From the NCBI GenBank assembly GCA_014534155.1, contig JACVSB010000079.1, positions 1 through 7,540 of the forward strand: 7,540 bases of DNA, given 5' to 3'. A model generated the notes under the pieces. The model searched no databases. It saw only the letters and a program-made list of their open reading frames with translations, and was not told where the DNA came from. Every line of letters starts with the position of its first letter. The first letter of the stretch is position 1. The stretch is from Thermoleophilia bacterium (GTDB taxonomy: Bacteria > Actinomycetota > Thermoleophilia > Gaiellales > Gaiellaceae). Position numbers and translations under genes: made by a program. Shown piece after piece: positions 1 to 5,512 of this stretch.

Positions 1-72
1 CAGCTCGAAGCGCCGCGAGGCGTCGTCCCGGCCGGCCTCGGCGCCAGGCCGGCGCGCCTCGCTTTGCTCCAT
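1..72 (-). CDS. N-terminal fragment of an unidentified protein, cut by the window edge
   Basis: On the minus strand an ATG (CAT at 70-72) opens a frame that stays open to the left edge and gives 24 residues beginning MEQSEARRPGAEAG and ending SRRFEL. The charged, glycine- and alanine-rich start followed by RRFEL looks like a short disordered tail running into a folded domain. It would be transcribed divergently from the eIF2B-like gene, with about 110 bp between the two starts. No Shine-Dalgarno sequence is visible before the ATG. Too little is present to name a family. The case for a gene rests only on the open frame, the divergent arrangement and otherwise unexplained sequence, so it could be a chance frame. 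Confidence 0.35.
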   Translation of the reverse strand, partial: MEQSEARRPGAEAGRDDASRRFEL

Positions 73-182
73 GTGCACGAGGCTAGCAGCGGCTCCGGCG
101 CCGGTTTAGAGTGGAGCGCGCCTCCGCCGGTGGGATTTTTCGGGAGTGGGTACCTGTGGAAGCGGCACGGCCGCCGCCTGGC
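73..182. promoter_or_regulatory. Divergent intergenic region, probable promoter(s) of the eIF2B-like gene and its left neighbour
   Basis: This stretch separates the proposed divergent starts. It holds two of the few AT-rich patches nearby: TTTAGAGT at about 105-112, where TAGAGT at 107-112 fits a TAnnnT minus-10 hexamer, and ATTTTT at about 134-139. No good minus-35 hexamer at 16-18 bp spacing was found. A GTG at 111 lies in the same frame as the eIF2B-like gene, so if translation starts there the untranslated region is shorter. The sigma-factor assignment is inference. Confidence 0.25.
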
Positions 183-1010
183 ATGAACGAGACGATCGCC
201 GAACACGTGAAGCTGGTCGCCGAGGACCGTTCGCACGGAGCGGGCTGGCTTGCGCGCCAGGCAGTCGAGGCGCTCGCCGAGGCTGTCACGCGGGGCGCGG
301 ACCCGCTCGAGGTCGGCCGGATGCTGGCCGCGGCCCGGCCGTCGGTCGGCGCCGTCGCGGGCGCCGTTGGCCGCGTTCTCGCGGCGGGCCGGACGGAGGA
401 GCAGCTGCTGGAGCAGTGCCGCGCGCTGATCGAGCGCCGCGACCGCGCGGTGCACGCGATCGTGGCGCTCCTGAGGGCCGACCTCGAGGGAACGGTCATG
501 ACGCACTCGGCGTCGGCGACCGTTCACGAGGCGATCGTGCACGCGCGCCCGACCCGCGTCGTCTGCACCGTTACCGAGCCGCACGAGGAGGGCCGGCGGC
601 TGGCCGACGACCTCGAGAGCGAAGGGCTCACCGTCGAGCTCGTCGCCGACGACGACGCCGCGCACGCGGCGACGACCGTCGACCTCGTCCTCCTCGGGGC
701 AGACACGGTCTTCGTGGACGGGACGCTCGTGAACAAGGCAGGGACGGAACGGCTTGCCGCCGGCGCGAACGAGAACGCCGTCCCTGTCGTCGTCGCCTGC
801 GAGACGTTCAAGCTCGTGCCCGAGCACCCGCCCGAACGCTCGAGCTGGGAGGACCTCGTGGGGTCCGAGGAGCCGTTCGAGGTGACGCCGGCCCACCGGA
901 TCGACCGCTACGTCACGGAGGAGGGCGTGTTCGTGCCGACGGAGATCGCGGCGCTCATCGATCGCACTCCCTTCCTGCGCGAAGGGTACGAGCTCGTCCG
1001 CGCGTCGTAG
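183..1010 (+). CDS. eIF-2B alpha/beta/delta family protein (ribose-1,5-bisphosphate isomerase / MtnA-like fold)
   Basis: The protein has 275 residues from the ATG at 183. The frame extends to a GTG at 111 (299 residues), but the family-like N-terminal helix (NETIAEHVKL, then HGAGWLARQAVEALAEAV) begins at the ATG, so I prefer that start. A helical N-terminal half is followed by the Rossmann-like C-terminal domain with family landmarks: THSAS at residues 107-111, the GAD triad at 172-174 with its conserved aspartate, DG at 179-180 and NKAGT at 184-188. The family includes eIF2B regulatory subunits, methylthioribose-1-phosphate isomerase and ribose-1,5-bisphosphate isomerase. The isomerases have a catalytic cysteine in the THC motif; here it is serine (THS). 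The arginine-proline pair expected of the phosphate pocket also reads TEPHEEG. Enzymatic isomerase activity is therefore doubtful, and a binding or regulatory role, or a different chemistry, is possible. The protein is probably cytosolic. The family call is firm and the function is open. No ribosome-binding site is seen. Confidence 0.85.
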   Translation: MNETIAEHVKLVAEDRSHGAGWLARQAVEALAEAVTRGADPLEVGRMLAAARPSVGAVAGAVGRVLAAGRTEEQLLEQCRALIERRDRAVHAIVALLRADLEGTVMTHSASATVHEAIVHARPTRVVCTVTEPHEEGRRLADDLESEGLTVELVADDDAAHAATTVDLVLLGADTVFVDGTLVNKAGTERLAAGANENAVPVVVACETFKLVPEHPPERSSWEDLVGSEEPFEVTPAHRIDRYVTEEGVFVPTEIAALIDRTPFLREGYELVRAS

Positions 1011-1169
1011 GGGCCTGTCCGGAACGTGCGTGGTGCTGGGGCACCCGAAATCGCGCGCTGGCGAGGACGCAGGGAGCGCGAATCTGCACGCATCGTGCGC
1101 GAGTGAGGACGCCGCCAGCGCCCGGTTTCAGCTGCACCCGGCGCGCGAGGGCTTCCCGGACAGGCCCCT
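1009..1169. repeat. 161-bp imperfect palindromic intergenic element with 14-bp terminal inverted repeats
   Basis: AGGGGCCTGTCCGG at 1009-1022 is the exact reverse complement of 1156-1169. A second inner inverted repeat, GAAATCGCGCGCTGGCG at 1047-1063, matches the reverse complement of 1113-1129 at 15 of 17 positions. The segments between (1030-1046 and 1130-1146) also match partly. Near the centre GCACG (1086-1090) and CGTGC (1094-1098) flank a 3-base loop. The whole element is thus two diverged halves in inverted orientation. It fills the gap between two convergent genes, and its left arm overlaps the last two bases of the upstream TAG stop. It may be a dispersed palindromic repeat or a MITE-like remnant and might act as a two-way terminator or mRNA-stabilising stem. 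There is no U-tract and no convincing target-site duplication; CGTCG occurs on both sides but is not adjacent on the right. Confidence 0.75.
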
Positions 1170-1178
1170 GGCCCGTCG

Positions 1179-2507
1179 CTACGACTTGGACTTGCCCTTC
1201 GCCTTCTTCGGCTGCAGCCCGTACACCCGCGTGGCACCGGTCAGGTAGACGCGCCGCTCGTCGGCCACGATCGGGGAGTACGTGCCGACCCTCGGCATGC
1301 GCCAAACCAGCTTGCCGGTGCGCGCGTCCAGCGCGTACGTCCCCCGCCGCCCGACCTTGATGTAGCGCTGCGCCTTCGCCGTCGCGATGCCACCGCTCGT
1401 CGTCGAGAAGTAGACGAGGCCGGCGAGGACAGTGGGAGCGCCGTGGATCGCGCCCGGCGCCGACCAGCGCCACACACGGTCGCCGGTCGCCGCGTCGAAG
1501 GCCGAGAAGTACCCGTCGTAGCTGCCCACGTAGACCCGGTTTCGCCACACCGCGGGCCCGGTGTAGACGTACGTCCCGGCCGTGCTCGCCCACAGGAGCC
1601 TGCCGCTCCGCGCGCCGAAGGCGTACAGCGTCCCGTCGGTGTTTCCGATGTACACGCGCCCGTACGCGACGGCTGGGGTCGAGTAGAAGTACTCCCGGCG
1701 GCCGAAGCGGGCGAACGCGCTCGCCCGCCAGCGGAGCTTCCCCGTCCACGCGTTCAGCGCGAAGACGTGGCCGCCGTCACCGCCGATGAAGACGGTGCCG
1801 CTCGCATACGCGACCGCGCTGTTCACCTCCTCGCCGGCGTCGTAGGACCAGCGCACCCGGCCCGTGCGCGCGTCGAGCGCGTAGACCTTGTGGTCCCAGG
1901 AGCCGACGTAGACGTACTTGTCCACGACGAGCGGCGAGGACTCCGTGACGCCGATGTCCCGGCGCCACCGGGTCTTCCCCGTCTCCGCGTCCATCGCGAT
2001 CACGAAGCCGCGCTGGGCTGCGCGGTTCGAGCGCTCGCAGGGAATCGGGTTCATCACGGCCATGTAGACGAGGCCGCCTGCAATTGCCGGCCCGGCCGCG
2101 ATACAGCGGTGGAAGCTCCTGCGCCACGAGACCTTCCCCTTTCCGGCCCAGAGCGCGATGAACTCGCCGCGCTGATTCGCGACGTACAGCCGGTTGTCGG
2201 CCACGGCCGGCGGGAACTCGATGTAGGCGCCCGTCTCGAAGCTCCAGAGCCGCCGGTACGGCGGGCGATGGCGGAACTCGGGCGCGAAGTGCGTCCGGGC
2301 CCGGTCGTAGGCGTACATCGGCCAGGGCAACCGCCGCACCTCGCGCTTCGCTCGCATCGTCGTGCCGGGGGCGTCGGTGGAGACGAACTCGACCGTGGGG
2401 GAGCCGCGCACGACCTTCTCCTCCGTCTGCTCCCGGTACCAGAGCGCGCCGGCGACCCCGGCTGCGGCGAGGGCGGCAAGGAGGAGCGCGAGCAGAAGCT
2501 TCTTCAC
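1179..2507 (-). CDS. Extracytoplasmic PQQ-binding-like beta-propeller repeat protein
   Basis: The protein has 442 residues from a GTG start (complement of 2505-2507). The N-terminus MKKLLLALLL followed by an Ala/Gly/Leu run to about residue 22 is a signal anchor or signal peptide. No lipobox cysteine is present. From about residue 60 a PWPMYAYDRARTHFAP segment precedes repeated blades of the form VYVGS-DG-VYALDA-TGRVRW. Blade-closing tryptophans stand at about 88, 128, 181, 220, 260, 306, 346 and 402, giving about eight blades. Two blades carry insertions: one holds Cys157, which could pair with Cys135, and the other lies around 370-390. The tail ends KKAKGKSKS, unusually lysine-rich in an arginine-rich genome. 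Such propellers act outside the membrane as scaffolds (BamB-like) or, in dehydrogenases, bind quinone. I see no dehydrogenase active-site region, so a structural or sensing role is more likely. The gene runs divergently from the glycan genes and convergently with the eIF2B-like gene. Confidence 0.88.
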   Translation of the reverse strand: MKKLLLALLLAALAAAGVAGALWYREQTEEKVVRGSPTVEFVSTDAPGTTMRAKREVRRLPWPMYAYDRARTHFAPEFRHRPPYRRLWSFETGAYIEFPPAVADNRLYVANQRGEFIALWAGKGKVSWRRSFHRCIAAGPAIAGGLVYMAVMNPIPCERSNRAAQRGFVIAMDAETGKTRWRRDIGVTESSPLVVDKYVYVGSWDHKVYALDARTGRVRWSYDAGEEVNSAVAYASGTVFIGGDGGHVFALNAWTGKLRWRASAFARFGRREYFYSTPAVAYGRVYIGNTDGTLYAFGARSGRLLWASTAGTYVYTGPAVWRNRVYVGSYDGYFSAFDAATGDRVWRWSAPGAIHGAPTVLAGLVYFSTTSGGIATAKAQRYIKVGRRGTYALDARTGKLVWRMPRVGTYSPIVADERRVYLTGATRVYGLQPKKAKGKSKS

Positions 2508-2530
2508 GGGAAACGGCGCGACCTGGACGC

Positions 2531-2545
2531 GAGCCGCTCCGGCTC
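2531..2545. promoter_or_regulatory. Small palindrome upstream of the propeller gene, possible operator or leader hairpin
   Basis: GAGCCG, loop CTC, CGGCTC forms a 6-bp perfect inverted repeat. Its near edge lies 24 bp upstream of the GTG start of the minus-strand propeller gene. It could be an operator half-site pair or a short 5' leader hairpin. In sequence this GC-rich such palindromes also arise by chance, so confidence is low. Confidence 0.25.
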
Positions 2546-2586
2546 ACCGTAGGGGGGTCACCGGCTGGTGCGGGCGCCCGTCGCTG

Positions 2587-2592
2587 TACGTT
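2587..2592 (+). promoter_or_regulatory. Weak minus-10 candidate for the O-antigen-ligase-like gene
   Basis: TACGTT fits TAnnnT and is the AT-richest hexamer in the divergent gap, preceded by CTG. It would give a leader of about 80-85 nt before the ATG at 2682 and would rule out the upstream GTG at 2568 as the start. No matching minus-35 element is seen at the proper spacing. Confidence 0.2.
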
Positions 2593-2681
2593 ACCCCCGT
2601 GCCGCGACCCGCCGCCTCCGAGACGCGAGCCGCGGCAGGTGGGCGCGGCACGCCGGGCGCGGGCCGGCTGCCCTCGGGCCC

Positions 2682-4175
2682 ATGATCGAGGCGGCTGCAG
2701 TCGCCGGAGCCGCGGGCGCTCTCGGCGCGATCGCCGGACGGTCGCGCTGGGTACTCGTGGCAGGCCTGCTCGCGCTCGCCGCCGCCGAGGCCGCGCTCGC
2801 GCGGGAGCTCGTTCCCGCCGACGTCAGCTCGAGCGCGGCCGCCCTCGGGCTCGCGGTGGCGGCGCCCGCGCTCGGCGGCCTCGCTGCCCTCTTCGTCCGC
2901 TATCCGGGAGCGGCCACGCCGGCCGTGCTCGCCGCGGCGCCGCTTCGCTTTCCCTTCGAGATCGAGAGCTCGAACCGGTTCTTCATCGGCCTCGCCGACG
3001 AGGGTCGGCTCGGCCGGCTCGTGCCGCTGTACGCGCTCGTCGCGGCGGCCGGGCTCGCGCTAGCCTGGCGGACGGTTCGGGGAGCGCAGCCGAGGGAGCT
3101 CGCTCCCGTCCTCACCGTCCCGGCCGCCCTCCTCGTCGCACTGGCGACGGCCTCGCTCCTCTGGGCGGACGACGCGGCCGCCGCAAAGGAGCGCATCGCC
3201 TTCTTCGTCTGCCCCTTCGCCGTCCTCTTCGCGGTCGTCGCGCACGCGCCCGTGCGTGCGTGGCTCCCGCGTGTCCTCGCCGTCGAGGCGCTCGCGCTCG
3301 CAACCCTCTTCGCCGCGTTCGGCCTGGCCGAGGCGTGGACGCGATCGCTCGTCTTCTACGACCCGAAGGTCGCCGTCGGAAACGCGTACACGAGCTACTT
3401 CCGCGTCACGTCCCTCTTCTCCGACCCGAGCATCTACGGCCGCCACCTCGTCCTCGCCATCCTCGTCCTCCTGGTCGCGCTCTGGCTCGGCCGCGTCGCG
3501 CTCGTCGTCGGCATCCCGCTCGCGGCCTTCCTCTGGGCCGGTCTCTACTTCTCGTACTCGCAGTCCAGCATGCTCGCCCTCGCCGCCGGCGTCGTCCTCG
3601 TCGCCTTCCTCGTCGCCGGCCCGCGGGCACGCCGCTTGCTTCTCACGGCGGCAGCGGTGCTCGTCCTCGGCGGAGGTGCCACCTTCGCCCTCCTGCTGCA
3701 GAGCCAGTCGTCAGCCCGTGTGACGAGTGGGCGCTCGACGCTCCTCGCGAACACGTGGCCCGTCTTCGTCCGCCAGCCGGTCGTCGGCGTCGGCATCGCC
3801 TCGCAGCCCGCCGCGAGCCGCGACCAGGCGGAGGGCGCGCGCCGCTCGCGGCGCAATGTCTCCCACACGGCGCCCCTCACGATCGCGGCCGAGCTCGGGA
3901 CCGTCGGGCTCGCGCTCTACCTGGCTTTTCTCGGGGGGGCGGTGCGGACGCTCTGGCTCCTGCGCACGCGCGACGAGGCGCTCGGCCTCGCGCTCCTCGC
4001 CGTCCTCGCGGCCCTCGTCGTCCACTCCCTCGTCTACGGCGTCTTCCTCGACGACCCGATCGTCTGGATCACGGTCGGCATCGGCGCAGCGGCCCTGGCT
4101 GCCGCGTCCGGCGTCGTCCGGGCCCCGACCGCCCTCTCGGCGCGCCCGGCCGAGCGCGCCGCGGCCGTCCACTAG
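2682..4175 (+). CDS. O-antigen ligase / polymerase family (Wzy_C-type) multi-pass membrane protein
   Basis: The protein has 497 residues from the ATG at 2682. An in-frame GTG at 2568 would add 38 arginine-rich residues that look non-coding, whereas hydrophobic sequence begins right at the ATG. About a dozen membrane spans are visible. Landmarks of the O-antigen ligase/WaaL-Wzy superfamily occur in order: FRVTSLFSDPSIYGRHL at about 240-256, SYSQSSML at about 291-298, GRSTLLANTWPVF followed by QPVVGVGI at about 350-372, and SHTAPLTIAAELGTVGLALY at about 394-413. The long segment between GRS and SHT, rich in Arg/Gln/Ser, would be the outer loop carrying the key arginine (about 351) and histidine (about 395). 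These proteins transfer or polymerise a polyprenyl-diphosphate-linked glycan on the outer face of the membrane. Ligase and polymerase cannot be told apart from sequence. Its stop codon overlaps the start of the next glycosyltransferase gene, so the two are probably co-translated. Confidence 0.87.
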   Translation: MIEAAAVAGAAGALGAIAGRSRWVLVAGLLALAAAEAALARELVPADVSSSAAALGLAVAAPALGGLAALFVRYPGAATPAVLAAAPLRFPFEIESSNRFFIGLADEGRLGRLVPLYALVAAAGLALAWRTVRGAQPRELAPVLTVPAALLVALATASLLWADDAAAAKERIAFFVCPFAVLFAVVAHAPVRAWLPRVLAVEALALATLFAAFGLAEAWTRSLVFYDPKVAVGNAYTSYFRVTSLFSDPSIYGRHLVLAILVLLVALWLGRVALVVGIPLAAFLWAGLYFSYSQSSMLALAAGVVLVAFLVAGPRARRLLLTAAAVLVLGGGATFALLLQSQSSARVTSGRSTLLANTWPVFVRQPVVGVGIASQPAASRDQAEGARRSRRNVSHTAPLTIAAELGTVGLALYLAFLGGAVRTLWLLRTRDEALGLALLAVLAALVVHSLVYGVFLDDPIVWITVGIGAAALAAASGVVRAPTALSARPAERAAAVH

Positions 4176-5512
4176 TGCGTCCGCTCGTCCTCCTCGCCGG
4201 GCTCGGTGCGCTCGTCCTCGTCAACGTCCCCCTCCTCGGGGCCGAGCCGTGGGCGTTCCACGCCGGGCACGCGAGCCCGTCCGGGCCGCTCGCCCGGCTG
4301 GCCGACGCCGCGGACGGCGAGTGGGACGTGGACGCCATCCGGGCGCCGGCGCTCCTCGCGGGCGTCGTCGTCGCGCTCGCCGGCGCCGTCGCGTGGTCGC
4401 GGCCCGTGTGGCCGAGGTGGGCAGGGATCGGGCTCACCGCGGCCGTCACCGCGCTCCTCGCCGTTCCGGCCGTCCTCCTGCAATCCGCACTACGAGAGGC
4501 GACGGCGCCGTGGTTCCACACGAACGACTCGACGTACCAGATCGAGCTCGCCGGCGACCTTCTCCGGGACGGCCAGAACCCGTACGGGCACGACTACAGC
4601 CACACCGGCCTCGAGCGCTTCTACAGCCTGAACGGCTCGGTGAGCGAGGAGACGCGACGCGAGCAGGTTGCGCTGCGCCACTTCGCCTACTGGCCCGGCA
4701 CCGCCCTTACCGCGGCCGTCTGGACTCTCCTCCCCGAGCCCTGGTCGGACTACCGCTTCTTCGTGCTCCTGGCAACCCTCGCCGCCCTCGGCGTCGCCCT
4801 CGTCTTCCCCGGGCCCCTGCAATGGCGTCTGCTCGCAGGCGCCGCGCTCGCCGCGAGCCCGCTCGCCGTCCGCGGCGCCTGGTTCGGGACGGCGGACGCG
4901 CCGAGCCTCGTCCTCACGGTGCTCGCCTTCGCGCTGGTGGCACGAGCGCGGCTCGCGTGGGCCGCGGCGGCCCTCGCCGCGGCCGTCCTCCTGAAGCAGT
5001 TCGCCCTCGTCGCCCTCCCGTTCCTGGCCGTGTACGCGCTCGCGCAGGGGCGCTCACGGGAGCTCGCCCGCGCAGGCGCGATCTTCGCAGCCGTCGTCGC
5101 CGCCGGCGTCCTTCCGTTCCTCGTCTGGAACGCCGGCGCGTTCTGGGCGGACACCATCGAGTACGGCGGGCGGACGTACAGGATCGTCGGCTACGGGCTC
5201 TCCGGGCTCCTCCTGAAGGCCGGCCTCCTCGGCTCGCGCACGGGCCCGTACCCGTTCCTGCCGCTCCTCGCGCTCGTCTGGCTCCCCCTCACGGGCTGGC
5301 TCCTCTGGAGGCTACGCCGGCTGCCGGAGCTCTGGGCCGCCGCGGCGGGGTTCGCGCTCTCGCTCTTCCTCCTCGTCTTCCTCGGCCGGGTCTTCCACGG
5401 CTCCTACCTGGTTTGGCCGCTGGCCGGGATCACGGTCGCCGCGCTCCTCGCGGCTGCTCAGCGCGTTCCCTCGGCGCGCTCCCAGGTGCGCGGCACGCCG
5501 CCGCGGGCGTAG
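4175..5512 (+). CDS. GT-C fold integral membrane glycosyltransferase (GT87/DUF2029 or GT39-like)
   Basis: The protein has 445 residues. The GTG start uses the last base of the preceding TAG stop (TAGTG at 4173-4177), a one-base overlap that implies translational coupling. The N-terminal MRPLVLLAGLGALVLVNVPLL is a membrane span. After two more spans comes a large outer loop with WFHTNDSTYQIELAGDLL (113-130), NPYGHDY (135-141) and HFAYWPG (169-175). The Asn-Asp at 117-118 is the likely counterpart of the acidic catalytic site in the first loop of GT-C enzymes. Further on are VLLKQFALVALPFL (about 271-284), typical of GT87-like proteins, and GRVFHGSYLVWPL (404-416). Such enzymes use polyprenyl-phosphate sugars to glycosylate an acceptor on the outer face of the membrane; the sugar here is unknown. 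The last 17-18 codons overlap the tail of the convergent GT2 gene. Several longer frames run through this region but lack membrane character. Confidence 0.82.
   Translation: MRPLVLLAGLGALVLVNVPLLGAEPWAFHAGHASPSGPLARLADAADGEWDVDAIRAPALLAGVVVALAGAVAWSRPVWPRWAGIGLTAAVTALLAVPAVLLQSALREATAPWFHTNDSTYQIELAGDLLRDGQNPYGHDYSHTGLERFYSLNGSVSEETRREQVALRHFAYWPGTALTAAVWTLLPEPWSDYRFFVLLATLAALGVALVFPGPLQWRLLAGAALAASPLAVRGAWFGTADAPSLVLTVLAFALVARARLAWAAAALAAAVLLKQFALVALPFLAVYALAQGRSRELARAGAIFAAVVAAGVLPFLVWNAGAFWADTIEYGGRTYRIVGYGLSGLLLKAGLLGSRTGPYPFLPLLALVWLPLTGWLLWRLRRLPELWAAAAGFALSLFLLVFLGRVFHGSYLVWPLAGITVAALLAAAQRVPSARSQVRGTPPRA

Larger units (their letters stand above)
2508..2681. promoter_or_regulatory. Divergent promoter region between the propeller and O-antigen-ligase-like genes
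   Basis: This 174-bp gap separates two divergent starts and must supply promoters for both, unless the plus-strand gene starts earlier (a GTG at 2568 is in the same frame). The sequence is GC-rich with one AT-richer patch around 2585-2593. It also contains TCACCG as a direct repeat (2544-2549 and 2558-2563) and a perfect 10-bp palindrome, CGGGCGCCCG, at 2571-2580. No small ORF or RNA gene is evident. Confidence 0.45.

Noticed and set aside
111..182. N-terminal extension of the eIF2B-like protein from GTG 111
   Set aside because: The extra 24 residues do not resemble the family, whose first helix begins at the ATG at 183. Use of the GTG cannot be excluded.
1009..1169. The palindrome as a simple rho-independent terminator or as a CRISPR repeat
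   Set aside because: There is no U-tract after the stem on either strand and the loop is far longer than in an intrinsic terminator. There are only two inverted halves, with no regularly spaced direct repeats as a CRISPR array would have.
1030..1248. A 72-codon plus-strand frame starting inside the palindromic element
   Set aside because: It spans the inverted repeat and then runs antisense to the end of the propeller gene. It has no recognisable domain and no ribosome-binding site, and it is best explained as a chance frame of the repeat.
1443..2552. A 369-codon plus-strand frame antisense to the propeller gene
   Set aside because: It is a composition-driven shadow. The minus frame has a signal sequence and regular beta-propeller repeats, while this one has neither.
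2568..2681. N-terminal extension of the O-antigen-ligase-like protein from GTG 2568
   Set aside because: It would add 38 mostly basic residues before the first membrane span and would overlap the only promoter-like patch in the divergent gap.
2639..4174. Upstream part of the long frame that ends in the GT-C gene
   Set aside because: Before 4175 this frame gives Arg/Pro-rich sequence out of frame with the O-antigen-ligase-like protein. Membrane character begins exactly at the GTG at 4175.
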